DNA from: Planctomycetota bacterium
GTDB lineage: Bacteria; Planctomycetota; Planctomycetia; Pirellulales; Pirellulaceae
Assembly: GCA_024277285.1 (NCBI GenBank)
Contig: JAJRVM010000088.1
Location: 1-31,784, forward strand
Direction of reading: 5' to 3'
DNA length: 31,784 bases
Shown: in pieces, positions 25,289-31,784 of the stretch
Layout of the letters: every line of letters starts with the position of its first letter
How positions within the stretch are numbered: position 1 is the first letter of the stretch
Position numbers and translations under genes: made by a program
Notes under the pieces: model-generated
What the model was told of the DNA's origin: nothing
Database searches by the model: none
The model's input: the letters and a program-made list of their open reading frames with translations, nothing else

Positions 25289-28126
25289 TCAGGTCTTGAA
25301 ACAATTGACGAGGGCGTCGAGTTCGTTGGCTAGACGAAAGAGTTCTTCTCCGGCGTTTTTGGTCAAGGCTGCTCCTTGTGCCGTCTGCTTGGCGGAATCG
25401 TCGACTCCAGCGATAGTGCGGTTAATGTCGCCACTGGCGGTGGCAGACTGTGTGACGCCGAACGAAACGGTCTGGGCTGCCTGGGTCGTTTCGGCGACGT
25501 TTCGAGAGATTTCCTTGGTCGTGATGCTTTGTTCTTCGACGGCTGATGCGATGCTGCGCGACACGCCTTTGACATCATCGATCACTTGGCTGATTTGGCC
25601 GATCGCTTCGACTGCGTTGGTGGACGAGACTTGAATATCTTCGATCCGATGTCGAATATCCTCGGTTGCTTCGGCGGTTTTTCGAGCCAGTTCCTTGACT
25701 TCCGTGGCAACGACGGCGAAGCCATTGCCGGCAGCACCGGCGCGCGCGGCTTCGATCGTGGCGTTGAGTGCGAGCAAGTTGGTTTGATCGGCGATATCCT
25801 GAATCACGTCGATGACCTTGCCGATTTCATCGGCGGCGTCACCCAGCTTGCCGATCGTGGCGTTGCTGGACCGGGCAAGATCGGCGGCGCCGTCTGCAAC
25901 GGTGGATGCGTGTTCGGCGCTCTTGGCGATTTCGTCCACACTCGCCGTCAACTCATCGGTGGCGGCGGCTACCGTGCTGATGTTCGCCGTCATTTGCTCG
26001 GTGGCGGCGGCCATCGACACCATGTTCGAGCTCATTTCCTCGGTGGCGGAAGCGACGCTTGTCGCCTGTTGTGTCGTTTCGTCCGCGCCTTGGGACAATT
26101 GCGTGGCCGTGCTCGATAGCTGTGATGATGCCGCGCCGAGCGACTTGGAGTTGTCGGCGACATGCCTGACCAGGCTGCGCAACTTGTCGACGAACGCGTT
26201 GAACCAATGGGCCATTTCGCCCAGTTCGTCGTTGGCCGATTCGTCCAGCTTGCACGTCAAATCTCCTTCACCTTCCGAGATGTCTTTCAGCATGGCGGTG
26301 GTCTGCTGCAGCGGTTTGACGATGCGTACTGCGATCCAGAACCCGCATCCCAGTGCAACTGCGCCGATGCCGAGACCGACATAGAGTGTCCAGGATCTCA
26401 TTGAATCGGCCGCTGATTTGCCAATCTGCTGGATCTCGGTAACTGCGGCGAGTGCCTCGGAACTGTTGACTTTGGCGAACAGTCCCCAATCGGCGCCGAA
26501 AAAGGCGATGTGGGTGTAAGCGGCGATCACTTCATTGCCGTCCACGTCAGTCCAAGTCCCTTGATTCTCGGCGTTTCTCGTGGCAAACGCTTCCGCGATA
26601 TAGGGCGTCGTAACCTCGTAGCCGAGTACATACTTCGGATCCATCACGGTTTGGTCGCTACGCAACGTCGTCTTGCCATTCTCCGGATCGATGCCGACCA
26701 GGTAGGTGGATCCGGTTTTCCCGAGCCCCGCTCGGTTGCTCAGCATCTCGTTGATTCCGGCATCCGAGAGTTGCAATGCGACGATCAACTCGGTCTCGCC
26801 ATCACTGACGATGGGCGAGCCAATAAACGCTGCCGGATCGCCATTGCTGGGCGCATAAGGGGCGAAGTCGGCGAACGCGAATCCCTTGGTTTCGGTGATC
26901 GTCTTGACCATGGTACCGAGATTCGAGTCTTTGTATGGGCCGGTCAGCAGGTTGGTCCCATAGTCCGGCTCGTGACAGACACTGTGGAAGCAATAGCCTG
27001 TCGCATTCATGACGAACAGGTCGTAGTATCCATAGGCGTCGATGAACTGTTTGCAGAATCCCTCTTGCCCTTCAGCGTCTGCGTTCAGGACTTCCTCGAA
27101 CGCGATCGTCGTGATAATGACCCACTCGGTGCCGGGTATATCGAGCGGACTGTAACAGATAAGCTCCACCGCGCCGGTGCTGCCGATCTTCTGAGCTCGG
27201 CCCGATTGACCGTCTAGCGCGCGGTCAACAAACTTGCCCGATTTCGATTGTCCTGGTTTCCCTTCCTTCGTGACTCGGTCGGTGCGATAACTGGTCGTAC
27301 CGCTGTCTCTTCCGACAAGATAGGTCTCACCGGTCTTGCCCAGTCCCAGTCCGTCGCGTTGTCGCACGATCTGGTTAATGGGGCCGAGGGCAATTTCAAA
27401 TGCGACGACACTCGTCTGTTTTTCGCCCGACAAGATGGGTGCCACGCCGAACGCGACTCGCCGGTCGCCCTTAGCGGGATAGGGCAGAAAGTCGGTCAAC
27501 ACGGTTTCACCTTGCAACGCGCGCTCGACCGCCTCGCCAAAATGTGTCTTGGCGTATGGGCCCGTTAACAGATTCGTGTTGAAGTCTTCACCTTGGGTCG
27601 CAGAGTAAACGCAGCGGCCAGCAGGGTCGATAATATAGTAGTCCCCATAGCGTTCGTTCTGGACGAAGTTGTCGATAATCGACGTGTAACGCTCGTATTC
27701 CTTGGAAGCTTGGCCCGTTTCCAGAAAGGCTTCGTAATGGGACAGGCCCTTGGTGCAAATGCTGCGGCCTTGTTGGGCTTTCAAGTCTGCCAGGTACTGT
27801 TGAAACAAAGACTCCAAAGCACGTTTCTTGCTCTCGTGACTGGCCCCCAGAGTTTGCAATGCGGTGTGGCGAATGTTCTTGATGTTCTCGGCCAACGAAT
27901 TGAGGTCGCCTCGCCGGTCCTGTGTGTAACGCTCGATCTGCGCCTTTTTCGCGTCGCGCAGCGCGACGAGTTGTGCTTCGGCACGTTCGGTGAACCCTTG
28001 CTCTGCGCGCGCCCTGACCTGTTCCATCCCACGAATGGCGGTGCGATAGCCGAGATACCCTACAAGTGCGATGGGGATCAAACTGCTGCCGGCAAAGGCG
28101 AGCACCAAACGGGTCCGAATTTTCAT
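25289..28126 (-). CDS. Methyl-accepting chemotaxis protein with tandem Cache-like sensors
   Basis: About 945 aa from the ATG at 28126, which has GGAG 10 nt upstream; an in-frame ATG at 28141 would add five residues. Order: a first transmembrane helix (about 7-27, [20 protein letters not shown]), a large periplasmic region of ~550 residues, a second transmembrane helix (about 579-601), a HAMP domain ([20 protein letters not shown]) and a long cytoplasmic coiled coil. The highly conserved signalling tip [21 protein letters not shown] identifies a chemoreceptor. The periplasmic part contains two related sensor modules, each with a YxxFV or YYIID strand and the shared motif NLLTGPY (about 185-191 and 392-398), so it is a tandem duplication of a Cache-type domain. 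Each also has a GKTGxTYLVG strand. No CheA, CheW, CheR or other che genes are near, so it is an orphan receptor. The ligand is unknown. Confidence 0.94.
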   Translation of the reverse strand: MKIRTRLVLAFAGSSLIPIALVGYLGYRTAIRGMEQVRARAEQGFTERAEAQLVALRDAKKAQIERYTQDRRGDLNSLAENIKNIRHTALQTLGASHESKKRALESLFQQYLADLKAQQGRSICTKGLSHYEAFLETGQASKEYERYTSIIDNFVQNERYGDYYIIDPAGRCVYSATQGEDFNTNLLTGPYAKTHFGEAVERALQGETVLTDFLPYPAKGDRRVAFGVAPILSGEKQTSVVAFEIALGPINQIVRQRDGLGLGKTGETYLVGRDSGTTSYRTDRVTKEGKPGQSKSGKFVDRALDGQSGRAQKIGSTGAVELICYSPLDIPGTEWVIITTIAFEEVLNADAEGQEGFCKQFIDAYGYYDLFVMNATGYCFHSVCHEPDYGTNLLTGPYKDSNLGTMVKTITETKGFAFADFAPYAPSNGDPAAFIGSPIVSDGETELIVALQLSDAGINEMLSNRAGLGKTGSTYLVGIDPENGKTTLRSDQTVMDPKYVLGYEVTTPYIAEAFATRNAENQGTWTDVDGNEVIAAYTHIAFFGADWGLFAKVNSSEALAAVTEIQQIGKSAADSMRSWTLYVGLGIGAVALGCGFWIAVRIVKPLQQTTAMLKDISEGEGDLTCKLDESANDELGEMAHWFNAFVDKLRSLVRHVADNSKSLGAASSQLSSTATQLSQGADETTQQATSVASATEEMSSNMVSMAAATEQMTANISTVAAATDELTASVDEIAKSAEHASTVADGAADLARSSNATIGKLGDAADEIGKVIDVIQDIADQTNLLALNATIEAARAGAAGNGFAVVATEVKELARKTAEATEDIRHRIEDIQVSSTNAVEAIGQISQVIDDVKGVSRSIASAVEEQSITTKEISRNVAETTQAAQTVSFGVTQSATASGDINRTIAGVDDSAKQTAQGAALTKNAGEELFRLANELDALVNCFKT

Positions 28127-28141
28127 AGTCCTCAGCTCCAT

Positions 28142-28969
28142 TCTTACTTCAACAAGCGTTATGTCACCGAATACGGGTTGTGCCCTGGCGCGATTGAACG
28201 AGTGGTCGCCCGCGTCTCGAAAACGCGGGGAATTCCGGTCACCAACAGAGGAACTGGGTTCCTGGACGAAACCGGTCGACCGAGGTCGGTACGTGGGGGC
28301 AGAATGGCGGTGGGCGTCGTCGAGCCAACTGCCACATTGCCGCTTGCCAGCCTTGCATATCTGTGACTAAACGTACGATCTGCCTGCGGTATATTCCGTG
28401 CGCCGCATGCGTTTTTTCGACAATTCCCCCCCAAGGGTTTGGTGAGTTGGGGCGAGCGTAACGGTTATCAGGGCAGCTCTGGTACCTATTCCAGGAATTC
28501 GGTTATCAGCTCGTTTGCGAATCGCAAAAAATAGGCGTGGTGCCGGGCACGGAATTCTGATAAACGGACCGTCTTGACGTAACGACACGTCGAGTAGAAA
28601 GCGGGGCGCGCGAGTGGCGCGGTCCAATCGGTGCGAAACGAGTGCAATTCGTTGAATTGTGATTAGAGTGGAAGTGGTAGCATGCGGTTCCAGGAGCAAG
28701 TTGTCTTGGTAACGTCTTTGGCACGCTTTGGCGGGGTGCACAACGGTGCGAGAGGGTTTTCCTGTCGTGCATCGTGGGCATACGGCTCGCCCTTCCTGTC
28801 GGCGGAACCGGTGCATTTAGGTAGACCGTGCAGTCTGCTGCGGTTGTTTTGGGATTAGATTGCTATATCCCGTAGATTCGATCCAATTAGGCAAAACTTT
28901 CAGGGTGGCTCCGGCGGATACATAGTCTGTGAGAATCCGTCTGGGAACCAAAGATGCGGAGATGGTCCG
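28142..28969. other. Intergenic region upstream of the chemoreceptor, no gene seen
   Basis: It should contain the minus-strand promoter of the chemoreceptor near 28142-28250 and the plus-strand promoter of the small CxxC gene, but no convincing promoter was found. A small hairpin tttgcga-a-tcgcaaa lies near 28515. Open frames in both directions have no ribosome site and no recognisable protein motif. Confidence 0.5.
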
Positions 28970-29170
28970 ATGGCCGTTCCTGTCAGCCAAAGTCGAGTGA
29001 ATGGACTCGAGCGATTTGAAGAGATCGCTTCCTCCCCAACCAGCAAGCCGTGCCCCCAATGTGATGGCACTGGATGGGTGAAAGTTTTCACGCCGTGGGG
29101 GTGCCCCACCAGCACTCGGTGTGCGTGCATGGCCGATACGATCCGCCATGCCGAAAAACGAGCGGTCTAG
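28970..29170 (+). CDS. Small protein with DnaJ-like CxxCxGxGW zinc-knuckle motif
   Basis: 66 aa. The start ATG has GGAG 8 nt upstream, a good ribosome site. The sequence centres on KPCPQCDGTGWVKVF, matching one CxxCxGxG half-repeat of DnaJ-type zinc ribbons, and then WGCPTSTRCAC supplies further cysteines, so one Zn could be bound by CPQC with C and CAC. No signal peptide. A lone gene with no partner; a role as a small regulatory or RNA/DNA-binding Zn protein is only a guess. The ribosome site and the cysteine pattern make it better than a chance open frame. Confidence 0.6.
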   Translation: MAVPVSQSRVNGLERFEEIASSPTSKPCPQCDGTGWVKVFTPWGCPTSTRCACMADTIRHAEKRAV

Positions 29171-29355
29171 TGGCCGCCGAATCTACACACTGACTTTGAC
29201 CCGCTCGCACCGCGCCGTTCGCGCGGTTATAGAACACCCCATTTCCCACTCGCGACGCGGGGATGCCACGTGGGCCGCTAAAGAGACCGTTTCCGCGCCC
29301 GTTTTTCTAGTGGTCGACACGACGCTTATTGTTCCAAATTGACGCGTGCTGTGTT

Positions 29356-29511
29356 CGGGCACGGGTAGACCGTTGCCTCGTCGCAACGTAATCCACCAAG
29401 CGCTATTCTTTGCCCCTCATCTTCTTTGCCCTTTGCTGCCCTCGCGCTCATGGACGGTGCTCTGGCTGTTCTCGTTGGAGGGCAAAGAAAAGGACGGCAA
29501 AAAAGAAGTGC
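29356..29511 (+). repeat. ~155-bp structured repeat, copy B
   Basis: Partner of copy A at 25105-25258. The outer stem ttctttgccc (29406-29415) pairs perfectly with gggcaaagaa (29480-29489), whereas copy A has a G-T wobble at one position. Several differences between the copies fall at third positions of one shared frame (P, S, R, S, W, T and F, S, L, E, G are kept), so either a decayed peptide or a structured RNA could be under constraint. Confidence 0.75.
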
Positions 29512-29732
29512 GATGCCAGCCTCGTTTCTGCCCGTGGGATGCCTGATTTCGACTGCTGGTTGCTTGCCTATGCTCCCCACATCGAGCACTCACTCGCAGA
29601 GCAAGAACGGAATAAACAGAACCACCACAGTTCAGCAAGCTCTTAACAGCCAAGATGCCACGCATACTGTTCACGGCACGGAGTGCCGTGCCACTTTGCG
29701 TCAGGCCGAGTTTATAGGCCACCGGTGTTTTC

Positions 29733-29761
29733 TTGACATCGGCACCCGCACGCAGTACGCT
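29733..29761 (+). promoter_or_regulatory. Candidate sigma-70-type promoter
   Basis: A perfect TTGACA (29733-29738) is followed after 17 bp by TACGCT (29756-29761), which matches only three of six positions of the -10 consensus. It would drive the terpene-cyclase-like gene with a leader of about 160 nt. Planctomycete promoters are poorly defined, so this is tentative. Confidence 0.3.
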
Positions 29762-29926
29762 AGCGGTTAGTCTTTTCTCTGTAACTCCTACAGTCGTAGG
29801 GACTAATGTCGACGAAGAATGCTCACAAATTGTGGACACTCGGGATGTTGGCGGGTGGAGTTCCGATACGCCGAGTTTCGACACGGCACCTGAATCGCGT
29901 CAAGAGATTCATTGGGAGGGGTGAAC

Positions 29927-31651
29927 ATGAACGCTGCGTGGATGGTTTGTCGGCGGCGAGTGACCCGACTCATACTCTTTCTCGTGTCCTTGGCCGCTGT
30001 GGGGCTGACGGTGTGCCCTCGAATTGCTTATGCGGTGACTCCATACTCTCCGCGTGTGAAGTCGGCGGTTACCCGTGCGCTGACCTATCTTGAGGGTGCT
30101 CAGGAGACACGGCTTGGCGGCCGGGCGTTGGTTGGATTGGCATTGGTCAAGAATGGTCGAGACCCGTCTCATCCGAAGATCGTTGATGCGGTACGGGTCA
30201 TTAAGGCGGCTTTGCGAAACGGTCCCGAGCGGTTTCGCTCGGGCATTTATGACACGGGTCTTGCGATCATGTTCTTGGTGGCGCTCGATCCGTCGCTCTA
30301 TCGTTTCGAGATTGAAACGCTGGTCCAAACGCTCCACTTGCGTCAGAAGACGCAAGGTGCTTGGGGGTATCCGGTAACGAACGAACGGAACGGCAAGACG
30401 TGCGACACCTCGATGACGCAATACGCCGTGTTGGGGTTATGGGAGGCGGAGGATCAGGCGGGTATTGAAACACCTCGGTTGGTGTGGGACCGCTTGGCGC
30501 TCTGGTTGCTACTGACCCAGGATCCCAACGGTGGATTCGGATATCAGGGCACACCTGCCGTGCGTTTGGGGCGTCACGAGAAACAGGGAGGAGTGCGTGA
30601 CAGCATGACGATCGCAGCGCTCGGCTCACTCTATGTCGTCAAAGACCGTGTTGGCATTACGCAACTCAAGAAACCGGCTCATGATGACACGCCTGACGCG
30701 CTGGTGCCGTATGAATCGCAGGAGGAACGAGCCGCACGTTTGAAAACTCTGATCGATCGACGCCATTTTGCCCGGGCATTAGCCAACGGGAACAGGTGGA
30801 TCGAAACGAACGTGGATGTCAATAAATTGACCGGATACCCATACTACGCGCTCTACGCCTTAGAGCGTTACGAGTCACTGCGCGAAGCGGACGCGGCGGG
30901 GCGGTCACAACCGTTGGAGAAAACCGAACAATCGAAGTGGTACAATCGTGGCGCTAAGTTTCTGCTGCGTACACAGAATTCAGACGGTAGTTGGGAAGGG
31001 CAATCGGGGCTGAATCCATCGACCGCATTTGGCGCCTTATTCCTGATGGGATCGACACGAAAGACACTTGCCGCTCGAAGCGTGGCGCGCTATACGTCCA
31101 GTAAACTGATCGGCGGCAAAGGGATTCCAAATATGCCCAACGTACGCGTTCGCGCTGGGCAGGTCGTGCCGATGCCGTTGGACCAACCGTTGGACGAAGT
31201 GTTGCAGATCGTGCGCGATCCGAAGAACCCGAAATTTGCCGCTGCGGTGGAAACACTGGCCGATGCGGCCAAGGAGATGACGGCGCGCGAGTTGACGCCG
31301 CACATTTCGGCACTGCTTCACTTGGCGCTCCATGCGAGTGAATCACAAGGCCGGCGCGAAACACGATTGTTGGCGATCCGCTGCCTTTGCCATACCAATG
31401 ATCTTGACCACGTGCCTTGGTTGATCCATCTGCTCAATGACGAAGACTCCGAGGTGGCGTTTGCCGCGGTTGAAGCGCTGAGTCAATTGAGTCGAAAGTT
31501 TGATACACTCGGTTTCACACGTCGACCGGACGACCGTCAGCGCGCGGCGTCGATCGTAAAATGGAAGGCGTGGTACCACGACGTGCGACCCGATGTCGAC
31601 CTCGACGCGTTCTCGTTCCTGCAACCCGACCAACCGCCAGCAAATGAGTAG
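29927..31651 (+). CDS. Exported terpene-cyclase/prenyltransferase-like toroid with C-terminal HEAT repeats
   Basis: 574 aa from ATG 29927; the strong site GGGAGGGG 5-6 nt upstream decides this start over an in-frame TTG at 29912. A signal peptide is seen (RLILFLVSLAAVGLTVCPRIAYA). The next ~400 residues have alpha-toroid repeats of the squalene cyclase/prenyltransferase beta-subunit fold: ALTYLEGAQETRLGGRALVGLAL, QKTQGAWGYPV, LLLTQDPNGGFGYQG and LLRTQNSDGSWEGQ, the last two being typical QW-like motifs. The acidic DxDD motif of true squalene-hopene cyclases is not seen, so cyclase activity is doubtful. The C-terminal ~130 residues form HEAT-like helical pairs (HVPWLIHLLNDEDSEVAFAAVEAL). Such proteins are common in planctomycetes and are probably surface or periplasmic scaffolds. 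The stop overlaps the next gene's start by 8 nt. Confidence 0.86.
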   Translation: MNAAWMVCRRRVTRLILFLVSLAAVGLTVCPRIAYAVTPYSPRVKSAVTRALTYLEGAQETRLGGRALVGLALVKNGRDPSHPKIVDAVRVIKAALRNGPERFRSGIYDTGLAIMFLVALDPSLYRFEIETLVQTLHLRQKTQGAWGYPVTNERNGKTCDTSMTQYAVLGLWEAEDQAGIETPRLVWDRLALWLLLTQDPNGGFGYQGTPAVRLGRHEKQGGVRDSMTIAALGSLYVVKDRVGITQLKKPAHDDTPDALVPYESQEERAARLKTLIDRRHFARALANGNRWIETNVDVNKLTGYPYYALYALERYESLREADAAGRSQPLEKTEQSKWYNRGAKFLLRTQNSDGSWEGQSGLNPSTAFGALFLMGSTRKTLAARSVARYTSSKLIGGKGIPNMPNVRVRAGQVVPMPLDQPLDEVLQIVRDPKNPKFAAAVETLADAAKEMTARELTPHISALLHLALHASESQGRRETRLLAIRCLCHTNDLDHVPWLIHLLNDEDSEVAFAAVEALSQLSRKFDTLGFTRRPDDRQRAASIVKWKAWYHDVRPDVDLDAFSFLQPDQPPANE

Positions 31652-31784
31652 CGTGACTGATAACGTGAGCAACAATGGAGTGAACGGTGCGCCGGACGAT
31701 CCGTGCCACGATGACGGCGCTCAGATGACTGGCGCTCAGGTGACTGGCGCTCAGGTGACTGGCGCTCAGGTGACTGGCGCTCAG
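31644..31784 (+). CDS. Partial gene at window edge with TGAQ pentapeptide repeats
   Basis: An open frame starts at ATG 31644, 8 nt inside the end of the preceding gene in another frame, and runs 47 codons to the window edge with no stop. It begins MSSVTDNVSNNGVNGAPDDPCHDDGAQ and then enters repeats MTGAQ, VTGAQ, VTGAQ, VTGAQ. Overlap with the toroid gene suggests translational coupling. In planctomycetes a MoxR-type AAA ATPase often follows such toroid genes, which would be a reasonable candidate, but none of that domain is visible here. The N-terminus looks disordered. Confidence 0.6.
   Translation, partial: MSSVTDNVSNNGVNGAPDDPCHDDGAQMTGAQVTGAQVTGAQVTGAQ
31725..31784 (+). repeat. Perfect 15-bp tandem repeat, at least four units
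   Basis: Units of (a/g)tgactggcgctcag at 31725-31739, 31740-31754, 31755-31769 and 31770-31784, identical except the first base of the first unit, preceded by a partial gacggcgctcag (31713-31724). The window ends exactly at a unit boundary, so the array may continue. Being five codons long, changes in copy number would not shift the frame. Confidence 0.95.

Larger units (their letters stand above)
29171..29926. other. Intergenic region with structured repeat copy B and a candidate promoter
   Basis: No gene supported. It contains the ~155-bp repeat copy B (29356-29511), a possible promoter at 29733-29761, and the leader of the terpene-cyclase-like gene. Open frames in the gap read through the repeat and lack ribosome sites. 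Confidence 0.55.

Noticed and set aside
26510..28366. Plus-strand frames of 235 and 257 aa across the chemoreceptor
   Set aside because: Antisense to a textbook chemoreceptor signalling domain and sensor; no ribosome site.
31713..31784. CRISPR array or phage repeat at the right edge
   Set aside because: Units are contiguous 15-mers without spacers and keep an open reading frame.

Overview
The window looks like a chromosomal segment of a planctomycete, probably in the Pirellulales; this is inferred from gene content only. It carries secreted cytochromes resembling the hydrazine synthase alpha subunit (HzsA), Tat-exported sugar phosphate isomerase/epimerase-like proteins, a large glycine-rich protein, a long run of exported amidohydrolase-like proteins, and an exported terpene-cyclase-like toroid with HEAT repeats. 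No 16S or other phylogenetic marker is present to confirm the placement. There is no phage, transposase or CRISPR array.

Layout. (1) 1-960: a tRNA with anticodon CAU on the minus strand beside 20-bp-period direct repeats, then a hairpin-rich non-coding stretch with a perfect 19-bp inverted repeat. (2) 960-2486, minus: a 508-aa protein of unknown function with a CPLC/His/Cys cluster. (3) 3042-5170, plus: two Tat-exported TIM-barrel isomerase/epimerase-like genes, separated and followed by three copies of an ~80-bp hairpin-bearing repeat; an intrinsic terminator follows the second gene. (4) 5532-11735, plus: a di-heme HzsA-like protein, then after 30 nt an 1189-aa glycine-rich, apparently cytoplasmic protein. 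(5) 11983-25055, plus: eight consecutive secreted amidohydrolase-family genes (nine modules), four of the seven junctions being overlaps or start/stop contacts. (6) 25289-28126, minus: an orphan chemoreceptor with tandem Cache-like sensors, flanked by two copies of a ~155-bp structured repeat. (7) 28970-29170, plus: a likely 66-aa CxxC mini-protein. (8) 29927-31651, plus: an exported terpene-cyclase-like toroid with HEAT repeats, overlapping a truncated gene that runs off the window in a perfect 15-bp tandem repeat.

The most striking system is region 5. All eight proteins have an export signal, and every module keeps a recognisable C-terminal strand motif of the type GSIEPGKDAD. Only the sixth gene (20818-22113) keeps the full metal-ligand set (H109, H111, H261, H287, D343). 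The other eight modules have lost one or both histidines of the PGLIDxHxH motif, each with different replacements. The locus therefore reads as one plausible enzyme plus seven proteins built from apparent pseudoenzyme modules, several with Lys/Glu-rich inserts or tails, one a double-module fusion with an inserted beta domain. A secreted hetero-oligomeric complex, or a set of binding proteins around one catalyst, is my inference; no substrate can be read from the sequence.
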